Source of the DNA: Candidatus Kapaibacterium sp.
GTDB taxonomy: Bacteria > Bacteroidota > Ignavibacteria > Kapaibacteriales > WFXC01
NCBI GenBank assembly: GCA_015490805.1
Contig: WFXC01000048.1
Span: 1-47,596 of the forward strand
DNA length: 47,596 nucleotides
Reading direction: 5' to 3'
Numbering within the stretch: position 1 is the first letter of the stretch; each line of letters starts with the position of its first letter. The notes beneath the pieces were generated by a model. It was given only the letters and a program-made list of their open reading frames with translations, did not search any database and was not told the origin of the DNA. The position numbers and the translations under genes are program-made. Shown here piece by piece: positions 34,146 through 42,794 of this stretch.

Positions 34146-35834
34146 TTACGGCGGTGCCAGAACAACCAAGCGCTTCAACTGGATCGAATGGCGCGTTCGC
34201 AGGTCCGTCGCAGTGAAAAGGCAGATGTAAGGACCGGGAGGGAGCAGTTCTTCCTGATCATTCAGTCCATTCCAGAACAATTCGCCATTAGCGGCGGTAT
34301 AGAAGTTCGTCACCAACTGGCGAACCAGAATCCCGTTCGGATCGTAGATGCTGACGGTGATCAACGCCTGTGTGTAAGGAAGTTCGTAACTCAACAGGCA
34401 TCCAGCGCGAGGATCATCCGGGCGAGGAATAAAGGGATTTGGCGTAATATGGAGCGTTCCTTCGTGTTCCGGTGGGATGCTCACGCTATTGGGTGCCAGC
34501 GGGGTGCTACCGGCACGGGCGCCACAACTTGTCCACGAACTGGCCAGGGCGGATGGGAGGGAAGGTGTCAATTTTTCTAAGGATCGGTTACGCGTGGAGG
34601 GGAGCGCATCGACATGCCACGAGGGTTTGTACGCAACTGAATCCTGAACCACTCCGTTGGGATCGCGGAGTACAATGATGTCGCCGGTATTGTTCAGTGT
34701 AATCCCTTCAGGTGGAACAGCGATGGCAGTGCTGTCACGCAGATCGGGGAATCGATCGAAGAAACAGGCAGTATCCCACACGATCACGGCAAGATGGCGA
34801 GGTGGCAGCAGCAGGGAAGATCCAAGCACTGCCGTGTCCGCTTTGCCAGAAGCAGAAAGATCGTGCAGGCGATAGCCTCGCAGATCCAACGTGTCGGCAG
34901 CAGCATTCCAGATTTCGACAAATTCCCCACAGTTCCCCTCTGGTTCATAAAGGATTTCGTTGAAAAGCAGCGAGTGTGGGGGATAGGAACAGTAGATTTG
35001 CTGCTGGAGCGAGTCATTGGTGGGACGTTGATCTCTGGCGAAATGGATCACGACAATGATGGGCTGCCAGCCACGAGGGAGATCGGTAATGTCAATGTTC
35101 CAGAGCACCGTGTCGCCGGCCGGGATGTTCGTAAAAAGGCGGTGTTGCAGCAGTTCTGCTGGTTGCGCAACACTGTCCCGATTGGCATCATAGACAACAG
35201 CAGCGGTGGCAGAATCAATGACTTCTGTACCATTGTTTCGTAGATGTACCGTCAGTGTCTGGGTATAACCATCAACAGCAAGGCGGAGAATGCGCCAGTC
35301 GAAGGGGAGCGGAAGGACGCTGTTTTGCCATCCCGGCGTTGCTCCCTGGAAGGCTTCTGAGGCTTTCCACTGGGTCGCGTCGACCGCTGGTTGGGTGGGA
35401 AGAATTCGCTCCAGCGAATGTCCCTTGCGACCCCAGCGAGATCGGTAGAAAATGGAATCCAGTACCGTGGAATCCTGAGCGCGCAGGACAAAGCTATCGC
35501 TGGAATTGTTGAGCGAAGGGAGAGAGGTTTCGATTAAAACCGCGTCGGGAGGAATGTACCAGTATTGCTTCAACGCTGTTGTATCACGGCACAACACAGC
35601 AAAGCCGCGAGCAGGAATGCGGATCCTGGGCAAACGAACGGATCGAGTCCGGTCGTTGATCCATCCCCCTTGCAGAATCCGGGTTCGGTTTTCCGTGTTG
35701 TGAAGCTCTAACCACTCCGGTTCATCACCGATGGGAGCAGGATACACTTCGTTGATGACAAATTTCTGACTCAGCGTCACAGTGGGTAGCAGGAAGATCC
35801 AGCATATCACAATCCCCACAGGGCAATGTTTCAT
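34146..35834 (-). CDS. T9SS-secreted protein with two lamin-tail domains
   Basis: 562 residues, signal peptide MKHCPVGIVICWIFLLPTVTL. Two LTD-type Ig-fold domains are seen: the first at about 25-150 (FVINEVYPAPIGDEPEWLELHN, then WINDRTRSVRLPRI and GFAVLCRD), the second at about 285-430 (LFNEILYEPEGNCGEFVEIWNAA, LRGYRLHD, LPPRHLAVIVWD). Between them lies a CARDB-like domain (about 185-275, VHLRNNGTEVIDSA). The C-terminal 90 residues fit a T9SS sorting or FlgD-like domain (ITPNPFIPRPDD, VSIYDPNGILVRQL, FWNGLNDQEELLPPGPYICLF). It is exported and probably surface-attached. Its ATG overlaps the bshA stop (ATGA at 35831-35834). Confidence 0.9.
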   Translation of the reverse strand: MKHCPVGIVICWIFLLPTVTLSQKFVINEVYPAPIGDEPEWLELHNTENRTRILQGGWINDRTRSVRLPRIRIPARGFAVLCRDTTALKQYWYIPPDAVLIETSLPSLNNSSDSFVLRAQDSTVLDSIFYRSRWGRKGHSLERILPTQPAVDATQWKASEAFQGATPGWQNSVLPLPFDWRILRLAVDGYTQTLTVHLRNNGTEVIDSATAAVVYDANRDSVAQPAELLQHRLFTNIPAGDTVLWNIDITDLPRGWQPIIVVIHFARDQRPTNDSLQQQIYCSYPPHSLLFNEILYEPEGNCGEFVEIWNAAADTLDLRGYRLHDLSASGKADTAVLGSSLLLPPRHLAVIVWDTACFFDRFPDLRDSTAIAVPPEGITLNNTGDIIVLRDPNGVVQDSVAYKPSWHVDALPSTRNRSLEKLTPSLPSALASSWTSCGARAGSTPLAPNSVSIPPEHEGTLHITPNPFIPRPDDPRAGCLLSYELPYTQALITVSIYDPNGILVRQLVTNFYTAANGELFWNGLNDQEELLPPGPYICLFTATDLRTRHSIQLKRLVVLAPP

Positions 35835-37024
35835 TCGCTGGTAGCCGCTTCTATTTCAACTGCTGGGACGGTGGCTTCAGCGATTGAGCTCCTGGTTGCC
35901 AGCACCTGCTGGTAGAGCTGTTCGTACCGGGGAACGATCAGGGATTTATCGAAGACTGTCTCGGCGCGCCGCCGGGCAGCGGCAGAGAAGCGTTCCCACT
36001 TGCGGGGATTGGTCAGCAGATCGATGGCATATCGAGCCATTCGCTCCACATCTCCAATTTCGGCAAGGTAGCCCGTTTCGCCGTGGAGTACCACCTCCGG
36101 AATGCCGCCAGCACTGGTTGCAATGACGGGTACGCCGCAGCTCATTGCTTCCAGCGCTGCTAATCCGAAACTTTCAGATTGGCTGGGGAGCAGGAACAAA
36201 TCGGCGGCAGAGAGAATCTGCGCCAGCGCGGTGTGTTTTCCTAAGAATTTCACATCCTCTGCTAATCCCAGCTCCCTGGCTAACATTTCGGTTTCCGAAC
36301 GCTGCGGACCATCGCCAACTAACACCAATTTCGCCGGTATGTGCTGGCGGATGTGATGGAGAATGCGGACGGTGTCCGGTACCCGCTTAATCGGACGGAA
36401 GTTCGAAATGTGCATCAGGATGGGTTCATTGTTGGGAGCAACCTGCTGGCGCAGCCGACAATTTTTTCGGCGGTGGTATAAATTGGTGTCGACGAAGTTT
36501 GGAATCACCACGATTTTGTCTTCTTCCACCTGAAACTGTGCCATCGTCCGCTCTTTGAGAAACCGGGATACAGCAGTGACTACATCGGAGTGGAGAAGAG
36601 AGAATTTGACCAGCGGGGCAAAAGAAGGTTCCAGACCGATCAGGGTGATGTCTGTGCCGTGCAGGGTAGTGATCAGTTTGGTATGGTTGCAGTGCAAATC
36701 GTGAAGAATTTGCCGTGCTAAATAACCGCTGATGGCGTGCGGAATGGCGTAATGCACGTGCAGAATGTCCAGATTTTCGTACCGGACAACTTCGACAATC
36801 TTGCCGGTCAGTGCCAGACTGTAGAGCTGGAATTCGAAGAGTGGATAATTGGGAATGTCGACTTCGTGGTAGAAGACGTTTTCCTGATATTGGTGCAACC
36901 GCATTGGAACTTCGTAGGTGATGAAGTGGACTTCGTGCCCACGTTCTGCTAAAGCGATTCCCAGCTCTGTTGCGACCACACCACTACCACCGTACGTTGG
37001 GTAACACACGATCCCGATCTTCAT
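35831..37024 (-). CDS. bshA: N-acetyl-alpha-D-glucosaminyl L-malate synthase
   Basis: BshA transfers GlcNAc from UDP-GlcNAc to L-malate, the first step of bacillithiol synthesis. 397 residues, a GT4 retaining glycosyltransferase. The N-terminus MKIGIVCYPTYGGSGVVATELG and the segment LDILHVHYAIPHAISGYLARQI are diagnostic of BshA within GT4. The nucleotide-sugar region contains HISNFRPIKRV, VLVGDGPQRSETE and the EX7E motif in SESFGLAALEAMSCGVPVIAT. The protein is about 20 residues longer at the C-terminus than typical. bshB and bshC are not in the window. It is translationally coupled with the secreted lamin-tail protein downstream, which has no evident link to thiol metabolism. Confidence 0.93.
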   Translation of the reverse strand: MKIGIVCYPTYGGSGVVATELGIALAERGHEVHFITYEVPMRLHQYQENVFYHEVDIPNYPLFEFQLYSLALTGKIVEVVRYENLDILHVHYAIPHAISGYLARQILHDLHCNHTKLITTLHGTDITLIGLEPSFAPLVKFSLLHSDVVTAVSRFLKERTMAQFQVEEDKIVVIPNFVDTNLYHRRKNCRLRQQVAPNNEPILMHISNFRPIKRVPDTVRILHHIRQHIPAKLVLVGDGPQRSETEMLARELGLAEDVKFLGKHTALAQILSAADLFLLPSQSESFGLAALEAMSCGVPVIATSAGGIPEVVLHGETGYLAEIGDVERMARYAIDLLTNPRKWERFSAAARRRAETVFDKSLIVPRYEQLYQQVLATRSSIAEATVPAVEIEAATSE

Positions 37025-37073
37025 CTTCTATTGCTGCCCTGTTGTTATTCGTTTTCCGCATCTTCAGTTCAAA

Positions 37074-37718
37074 ATGAAGACGGAAGGAATGGGATATTGT
37101 TCAGTTGAGCGACAGTTCCAGGCGGAAATTGTGGTACAAAAATCCCGATTTATCGGAATTCTCCAGCCGGTTGAAACACCACAGGCGGTGACGGCGGCGC
37201 TGGAGAGCATTCGCAAGCAGTATCCGGATGCTACCCATCACTGCTACGCCTATCGACTGGGACCGCAGGGACAGCCCTATGGATTTTCGGATGATCGAGA
37301 ACCATCCGGTACGGCGGGCAAGCCGATTTATATGGTGCTGGAAAAATACCAGTTGTCCGATGTGCTTCTGGTGGTCGTCCGATACTTTGGAGGGATTAAG
37401 CTGGGCACAGGTGGATTGGCACGCGCTTACCGACAGGCGGCTGAGCACGTTGTGCAGGCAGCAACCATTGTTGAGAAGGTGAAGCAACGTATGGTTGTCG
37501 TCGAGGTGGACTATGAGCTGTCTCCAGTAGTGCAACACTATTTGCATCAGCATCAACTTCCATTTGAAGCACAATATGATGCAAGCATAGTAACCCTCAC
37601 ACTGTCTGTGCCAGAGCCACAGTTGCCATCAGTGGAAAGTGCTTTGCAGCAACTGCTTCGAGGGAAGGGGGAGGTAAGACGATTGGAGAATGAAGCTGAT
37701 CAAAGTCGGCAGCACTGA
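37074..37718 (+). CDS. YigZ/IMPACT family protein (UPF0029)
   Basis: 214 residues, soluble. The N-terminal UPF0029 domain (about 15-125) shows the family motifs SRFIGILQPVETPQAV, YGFSDDREPSGTAGKPIY and VVRYFGGIKLGTGGLARAYRQAA. A C-terminal DUF1949-like ferredoxin-fold domain (about 140-200, VEVDYELSPVVQHYL) is often found in this family. The eukaryotic homologue IMPACT modulates translation control through GCN1; bacterial members such as YigZ have unclear roles, perhaps nucleic-acid binding. It is divergent from bshA, with 49 bases between them, and six bases before the next glycosyltransferase, so it may head that operon. Confidence 0.92.
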   Translation: MKTEGMGYCSVERQFQAEIVVQKSRFIGILQPVETPQAVTAALESIRKQYPDATHHCYAYRLGPQGQPYGFSDDREPSGTAGKPIYMVLEKYQLSDVLLVVVRYFGGIKLGTGGLARAYRQAAEHVVQAATIVEKVKQRMVVVEVDYELSPVVQHYLHQHQLPFEAQYDASIVTLTLSVPEPQLPSVESALQQLLRGKGEVRRLENEADQSRQH

Positions 37719-37724
37719 TTAAGA

Positions 37725-39167
37725 ATGCGCATCCTCATTGTTGGTCATAGCTTTTACCCACTGGTAGCATATGGTGGATTGGTGCAGTCGACCAATGATC
37801 TTCTGGAGGGCCTGGCAGAACGGGGACATCAGGTGTTTTATTTCTGCCAGGGCAGATTTTATCCCCGAGCACGGTCACTGCGACTCAAACGGTGGCGTCG
37901 TAAAGGGGTGGAATTTCGGGAACTCCAGAATGTTCCCCTTGTGCAACAACGGATTGGTGGCGGAATCAATGATCTGGAGTCGGAGGTGATTGAAAAAATC
38001 TTTCAACAGATGCTGGAGGAGGTGCAGCCCTCGGTTGTGCACTTTCGCGGTTTCGGCGGTTTGCCATCATCCCTGCTGGATCGGGTGCGGCAGCATAAAG
38101 TGCCAGTCATCTTTTCGGTGCACGATTACACCCCTTTGTGCCCTACCCACTTTCTGTGGGATTGGCAGCAGCAACGATGTCAGGACAGCCAGCAGGGGCG
38201 TCGCTGTGCAGAATGTTTACGGCATCAGCCGTTGCCGCACCCGTCACCGCAGGCAACGTTGCGGTATGAAGCTGAGCGGTGGTTGCCTGCAGCGATGCTT
38301 CAGGGAATCCGTTCGGTCTATCGATGGTGGAAACATCGGAACGAACGCCGGGAGCAACCTTCCCATCGGGAAACAGCGCAGCCTTCACAGGACAACACCG
38401 GCTTGCTGGAGCAAATCCCGCTGGCAGAAGTCGAATTTTATCATCGGCGGTGGCGACAAAATCGCGAGCGGTTGCGGCAAGTGGATTGTTTGTTGTTTCA
38501 GTCGCAGCGGAGCGTTCAGATATTTCAGCAGTGGCTTTCGGCGTTGCCACCGTATCGCGTCATTGCGCCGACGATGCGACACATTGCAGCGCTTCCAGTG
38601 AAAGAAATTTCGGCAGTTTCATTGCCCGTCAATTTCGGGACGACAGCCGGATTTGCTGGACCGTACAAAGGAGCGCGACTGCTGAAAGAGGCGATTGAAA
38701 TGTTAGATCGTCGGGGATGGCAGGGAAGGTATCGCCTTCATATTTTTGGAGCGCTGCATCCAGCGTATCAGGCGTTTGTACATCAGCATCCCGATCTGAT
38801 CTACTATGGAAACTATCAGCGAGAGGATTTACCATCGGTTTTCCGGCGATTTGATGTCGGGATTGTGCCTTCGGTCTGCGAAGAAACGTATGGTTACGCA
38901 GGGATCGAAATGATCGCGGCGGGCATTCCTGTCATTGCAACGCCAACTGGTGCGGCGCCGGAATATGTGGTGCCAGAGCTCAGTGGCTGGTTGCTCCCCG
39001 ATTTTTCCCCTTCCGCTCTGGCAGCAGTGCTGGAGCATATTTTGCAGCAGCCGGAACAGCTCGTGCATCTGAATCAACAGATTCGCCAGCACCGAAATTC
39101 TCTTGTGAAATCCCTGGAGGTCTTCGTTCGGGAAATGGAAGCGTTGTACGAAAGTGTGGGTTCTTAG
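37725..39167 (+). CDS. GT4-family glycosyltransferase
   Basis: 480 residues, cytoplasmic or membrane-associated. The N-terminal Rossmann half has HSFYPLVAYGGLVQSTNDLLEGLAERGHQV, and a cysteine-containing segment (HDYTPLCPTHFL, then CQDSQQGRRCAECL at about 135-165) seen in some polysaccharide GT4 enzymes. The C-terminal half has the donor-binding EX7E as ETYGYAGIE and AAGIPVIATPTGAAPEYV. An arginine- and glutamine-rich insertion (about 190-250) separates the halves. It probably adds a sugar during extracellular polysaccharide or glycan synthesis; donor and acceptor cannot be told. It follows the YigZ-like gene by six bases. A 485-base gap separates it from the flavoprotein downstream. Confidence 0.88.
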   Translation: MRILIVGHSFYPLVAYGGLVQSTNDLLEGLAERGHQVFYFCQGRFYPRARSLRLKRWRRKGVEFRELQNVPLVQQRIGGGINDLESEVIEKIFQQMLEEVQPSVVHFRGFGGLPSSLLDRVRQHKVPVIFSVHDYTPLCPTHFLWDWQQQRCQDSQQGRRCAECLRHQPLPHPSPQATLRYEAERWLPAAMLQGIRSVYRWWKHRNERREQPSHRETAQPSQDNTGLLEQIPLAEVEFYHRRWRQNRERLRQVDCLLFQSQRSVQIFQQWLSALPPYRVIAPTMRHIAALPVKEISAVSLPVNFGTTAGFAGPYKGARLLKEAIEMLDRRGWQGRYRLHIFGALHPAYQAFVHQHPDLIYYGNYQREDLPSVFRRFDVGIVPSVCEETYGYAGIEMIAAGIPVIATPTGAAPEYVVPELSGWLLPDFSPSALAAVLEHILQQPEQLVHLNQQIRQHRNSLVKSLEVFVREMEALYESVGS

Positions 39168-39652
39168 CGGATGTTAGGGCGCAGAGTGTTGGGGAGATCG
39201 GAAGTAGAAGCGGTTCATTGCTTTCGGCACATTTTTGAAGCGAAAAAAATAGTGTGGTGAACAGCGATGCGATATCGAGAAGGTCCACGCACGGACACTG
39301 CTGTTTCTGCGTTGATCGGACAATGGAGATGAGGTTGGGTTCGAGATTGCGCCTTCCCGGAATGATGCTGGATCGACAGGGCAGCGATAATAGCTGGAAG
39401 ATCGTATGAGCGGCAAATCTCAAAGTGGAAGCGGAATTTCCCGTAAATTTGTGTTTGCGGTAGGAAAGGGCAAGCAGGCAAGAAATGGTGACGACGAGAA
39501 GAGCGTTAAAACGGAATGCATTAAGAACGCAGCATTGTTCCGTGCTGTGCGCAATAGCATCAGCGTTATCGGGATTTAAAGAAAATGCAGTGAGAGACAC
39601 AGACATGCTGCAGTATTTGCCGAGGGCTGAAGTTTAACTAACAAAAGAGTCG
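39168..39652. other. Gene-free stretch after the GT4 gene
   Basis: I see no supported gene; the long minus-strand frame overlapping it lacks any recognisable domain and runs into the GT4 coding strand. A TAAATTTG at 39444-39451 resembles a -7 element but is about 200 bases from the next ATG and lacks a -33 partner. No hairpin-family repeats here. Confidence 0.5.
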
Positions 39653-40996
39653 ATGCAAACTGAAAGAACCATTGTCCTTGGAGCGGGGTTTACCGGATTG
39701 GGGATTGCGACTGTTGCAGATGTTCCGGTGTTCGAAGCAGAGCGTTTCCCCGGCGGAATTTGTGCATCGTATCATCGTGAAGGATTCCGATTTGAAATTG
39801 GTGGAGGACATTGGATCTTTGGCGGAGATCCGTTGATCCTGCGTCTGTTTGATCGATTGGTGCCGCTGAAGTTTTACCGCCGACGCTCCGCAGTGTTTTT
39901 TGCCGGAGGATTGCAGCAAACGGTGCATTTAAGAGGACGGTTCGTCGATTATCCACTCCAGAATCATTTGCATCAGTTGGGCGAGTCGGAAGCACAGGCA
40001 GCGCTTCAATCGCTGTTGCGCGCGCACCGGAATGGGCAGGAACCGGTGACGATGGCAGAGTGGCTGGAAAAACATTTTGGCGAGTACCTGTGCGAACTGT
40101 TTTTCTTCCCATTTCACGAGCGATATACCGCAGGGTTATTTCGGGAAATAGCGCCGCAGGATCCGTATAAAACGCCTTTACAGCTTGAGCAAGTAGTTGC
40201 CGGAACATTCGGGAAGAGTAACAGTGCAGTTGGCTATAATGTTCAATTTGGTTATCCGGCTAATGGGTTGAATGTGCTGGCACAGAAACTGGCAGAGCCG
40301 GCGACAGCGTTTTTTGAAAAGCGAGCGGTCCACATTGATCCGGATCAAAAAATTGTTCAGTTTTCAGATGGTTCGACCACTGAATACGATCGGCTGGTCA
40401 GTACGATCCCGCTCAATCATCTGCTTCGGATATTGGGAGACGAAGAGCAATCGTTGAGTGAGCCGTATACCTCTGTGTTAGTGCTCAATCTTGGCGTTGA
40501 GTTGCCGCCGTCAGAGCATGCACGCCACGGCTACCACTGGCTCTATGTTCCCGATAGCAGAACGGGCTTCCATCGGGTGGGGTATTATTCCAACGTTGAT
40601 CCAGCATTTTTACCGGAAAAGTACCGGGATCCGCAACGGTATGGATCGCTGTATGTGGAATTTGCGTTCCGGGGGGGAGAAAAACCAGTAGCCAGCGTTG
40701 TAGAACGCCTGATGCAGCAAACGGCAGAAGAATTGCGCGATCTGGGACTGATCCAGACAGTGCTTGTTGCTGATGTAACCTGGATCGAGGTTGCCTATAC
40801 CTGGCAGCGGCCAGGATCCCGATGGGTTCAGGAACAACGGGAGCGATTGGAGAAGATGGATATTTTTTCGGTGGGACGATATGGTCGGTGGACGTTCCAG
40901 GGGATAGCGGATAGTTTCAAAGAAGGACTGGTCATTGGAGGGCAAATTGCCGCGCTACAGCGGGTGCCTGCTGGCAGGGCGGGGATGGAACGGTGA
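39653..40996 (+). CDS. FAD-dependent amine-oxidase-fold protein, UGM-like
   Basis: 447 residues. The N-terminal FAD-binding Rossmann motif GAGFTGLGIA (about 10-19) is followed by EAERFPGGICASYHREGFRFEIGGGHWIFGG, the GG-containing signature of amine oxidase/UDP-galactopyranose mutase-like enzymes. The stretch between the glycine motif and the acidic residue is shorter than usual. RFVDYPLQNHLHQL resembles the sugar-nucleotide region of UGM-like proteins, and the C-terminus has VGRYGRWTFQGIADSFKEGLVIGGQIA, the typical FAD-contact end. Such proteins include UGM and other flavoproteins in glycan clusters. True Glf activity is unproven. The GT2 gene at 42795 looks galactofuranosyltransferase-like, so a galactofuranose role is possible. 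Confidence 0.75.
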   Translation: MQTERTIVLGAGFTGLGIATVADVPVFEAERFPGGICASYHREGFRFEIGGGHWIFGGDPLILRLFDRLVPLKFYRRRSAVFFAGGLQQTVHLRGRFVDYPLQNHLHQLGESEAQAALQSLLRAHRNGQEPVTMAEWLEKHFGEYLCELFFFPFHERYTAGLFREIAPQDPYKTPLQLEQVVAGTFGKSNSAVGYNVQFGYPANGLNVLAQKLAEPATAFFEKRAVHIDPDQKIVQFSDGSTTEYDRLVSTIPLNHLLRILGDEEQSLSEPYTSVLVLNLGVELPPSEHARHGYHWLYVPDSRTGFHRVGYYSNVDPAFLPEKYRDPQRYGSLYVEFAFRGGEKPVASVVERLMQQTAEELRDLGLIQTVLVADVTWIEVAYTWQRPGSRWVQEQRERLEKMDIFSVGRYGRWTFQGIADSFKEGLVIGGQIAALQRVPAGRAGMER

Positions 40997-41306
40997 GCAG
41001 ATGTGCAGCGATGTTTCGATCTGATGATCTTCTGTCAGAGGACATTGCCGGGTGCGCTGGGCCAGGATGTAAACAGGTGTGCGTCTATGCTGGGCATTGC
41101 TGTCCGGATATTGGGTGACAAAATCAGTGAAGAGGAAGCCACATTGAATGTGTACAAATGTTGTCAAAAATTTTTGAGCCGAAACATAATTTCTGACGAT
41201 GCTTAGCGTCGCTTTCCCTGACAAATGTGGGGTAAAGCAGTGAGAGTGTGTCAGGTTAGAGCGTTTGCGTAGCGTTGCTTTTCTGAGTTGAACGTGGAGA
41301 GAGCAA
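40997..41306. other. Leader region before the tandem Uma2 genes
   Basis: No credible gene; a 67-codon open frame here has no recognisable feature. The notable structure is a perfect 14-base palindrome TCAAAAATTTTTGA at 41164-41177, which could be an operator, and a small inverted GACG/CGTC around 41199-41214. No clear promoter. Confidence 0.45.
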
Positions 41307-41948
41307 ATGGCTGAAGTGACGGAACAGAAAACGGTGGTTGAGGTGCCGAAGCAGAAGGAGCAGGATCGAAAGCAACTGCTCAAAGAGTTGGTGTACGAGC
41401 GGTACCGGGGACGACCAATCTATTACCGCGGGCATCGGGAGGTGTTGCAGGGCAAGAAAACAGTGGAGGAGGTGATGGGAAGTAGCAAACTGCAGTGGTT
41501 TGTTATTCAGGTGATCTTGCGGCTGCTCTTTGCAAATCTTGATTTGTCACGATTTGTCATTGCTACCAATGAAGCCGGTTTTCGTACGGGGCGTCGGAGT
41601 TGGCGGAATCTGGACATTGCAGTGTTCGATCGCCAGCAACTGCTACAGGAAGGGGTCGATGAAAAGTATGTGCAAACGCCACCGAAGGTGGTCATAGAGG
41701 TTGATACAAAAGCAGATTTGCAGAAATATGAGGATTTGCTGTCTTACGTGATCGAGAAGGTGCAGGATTTGCATCAGGCGGGAGTTGAGCGAGTCGTGTG
41801 GATACTGACGCGCAATCGGCGGGTGGTGATAGCGGAGCAGCAGGAGGCGGAGTGGAAAATAGTGCCGCTGGATGAGGAGATAGAGTTGATGGAAGGGATT
41901 CGGTGCAATGTGGCGGCATTGTTGCGGCAGGAGGGGGTGAAGCTGTGA
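41307..41948 (+). CDS. Uma2-type putative restriction endonuclease, copy A
   Basis: 213 residues, soluble. The core resembles the Uma2/DUF820 branch of the PD-(D/E)XK nuclease superfamily: LDIAVFDRQQL (about 98-108, probable catalytic Asp), PPKVVIEVDTKADLQKYEDLLSYVIEKV (about 124-152, with Glu-x-Asp then Lys) and GVERVVWILTRNRRVVI. Uma2 proteins are common in cyanobacteria and other genomes in many copies; their function is not established. Copy A is almost identical to the following copy B from residue 25 on, except for a block at about 63-92. Its N-terminal 24 residues are rich in charged residues and different from copy B. No start-proximal Shine-Dalgarno beyond GGAGAG at 41297-41302. Confidence 0.8.
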   Translation: MAEVTEQKTVVEVPKQKEQDRKQLLKELVYERYRGRPIYYRGHREVLQGKKTVEEVMGSSKLQWFVIQVILRLLFANLDLSRFVIATNEAGFRTGRRSWRNLDIAVFDRQQLLQEGVDEKYVQTPPKVVIEVDTKADLQKYEDLLSYVIEKVQDLHQAGVERVVWILTRNRRVVIAEQQEAEWKIVPLDEEIELMEGIRCNVAALLRQEGVKL

Positions 41949-41998
41949 GTGGCATTGTGGAGTATAACACTGAAAAAACGAAGACTTAGAAATAGCAG

Positions 41999-42628
41999 AT
42001 GGTGATGGAAAGCACAATAGCGCTACCACCAAAATCCGGGGTTCACCAAACACTTTCGCTCAAAGAGTTGGTGTACGAGCGGTACCGGGGACGACCAATC
42101 TATTACCGTGGGTATCGGGAAGTGCTGCAGGGCAAGAAAACAGTGGAGGAGGTGATGGGGAGTAGCAAACTGCAAGCGTGGATCATTGATTTGCTCTTGC
42201 GCGTTCTGTATCAGCATCTGGATCTTCGGAAATACAAGGTATTGAGCAATGAAGTTGGCTTTCGTACGGGGCGTCGGAGTTGGCGGAATCTGGACATTGC
42301 AGTGTTCGATCGCCAGCAACTGCTACAGGAAGGAGTCGATGAAAAGTATGTGCAGACGCCACCAAAGGTGGTCATAGAAGTGGATACAAAAGCGGATTTG
42401 CAGAAATATGAGGATTTGTTGTCTTACGTGATCGAGAAGGTGCAGGATTTGCATCAGGCGGGAGTTGAGCGAGTGGTGTGGATACTGACGCGCAATCGGC
42501 GGGTGGTGATAGCGGAGCAGCAGGAGGCGGAGTGGAAAATAGTGCCGCTGGATGAGGAGATAGAATTGATGGAAGGGATTCGGTGCAATGTGGCGGCATT
42601 GTTGCGGCAGGAGGGGGTGGAACTGTGA
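41999..42628 (+). CDS. Uma2-type putative restriction endonuclease, copy B
   Basis: 209 residues, a tandem paralogue of copy A located exactly 680 bases downstream with no internal indels from LKELVYERYRGRPIYYRG onward. The segment after SSKLQ differs (AWIIDLLLRVLYQHLDLRKYKVLSNEV against WFVIQVILRLLFANLDLSRFVIATNEA), after which about 120 residues are identical except the penultimate residue. Most base differences in that last block are silent. The nuclease-like residues (LDIAVFD, VVIEVDTK) are kept. An ATG at 42005 is an alternative start. Like copy A, its biological role is unknown; candidates are a mobile nuclease or a partner-specific DNA-binding protein. Confidence 0.8.
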   Translation: MVMESTIALPPKSGVHQTLSLKELVYERYRGRPIYYRGYREVLQGKKTVEEVMGSSKLQAWIIDLLLRVLYQHLDLRKYKVLSNEVGFRTGRRSWRNLDIAVFDRQQLLQEGVDEKYVQTPPKVVIEVDTKADLQKYEDLLSYVIEKVQDLHQAGVERVVWILTRNRRVVIAEQQEAEWKIVPLDEEIELMEGIRCNVAALLRQEGVEL

Positions 42629-42794
42629 GATGAGGCAGGAGAAAGGAAAGAGCTGGGTTGGTGTTGCAATGCTGGTAAAGCGGCAAACAAAAGAGGGATG
42701 ATCAAACAGGAAGCAAAACTGCAAGAAGAGGCAAAGAGAAATGCTGGTAGAGTGGCAAAGGGGAGCACGGTGATTTCAACAGAGTCAAAAGCAA

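Noticed and set aside
38980..39606. A 208-codon minus-strand frame partly covering the GT4 3' end and the gap after it
   Set aside because: It overlaps the well-supported GT4 gene on the opposite strand by nearly 190 bases, and no recognisable domain or membrane pattern was found.
41003..41206. A 67-codon frame upstream of the Uma2 genes
   Set aside because: No domain, no Shine-Dalgarno and composition unlike the neighbours; treated as noncoding leader.
41307..42628. Insertion sequence or transposase pair
   Set aside because: The duplicated genes lack DDE or HUH motifs and no terminal inverted repeats were found; the nuclease-like core fits Uma2 better.
42668..42759. Short direct repeat (AATGCTGGTAAAGCGGCAAA with two changes) after copy B
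   Set aside because: Only 20 bases with two mismatches in purine-rich DNA; probably chance or local slippage.
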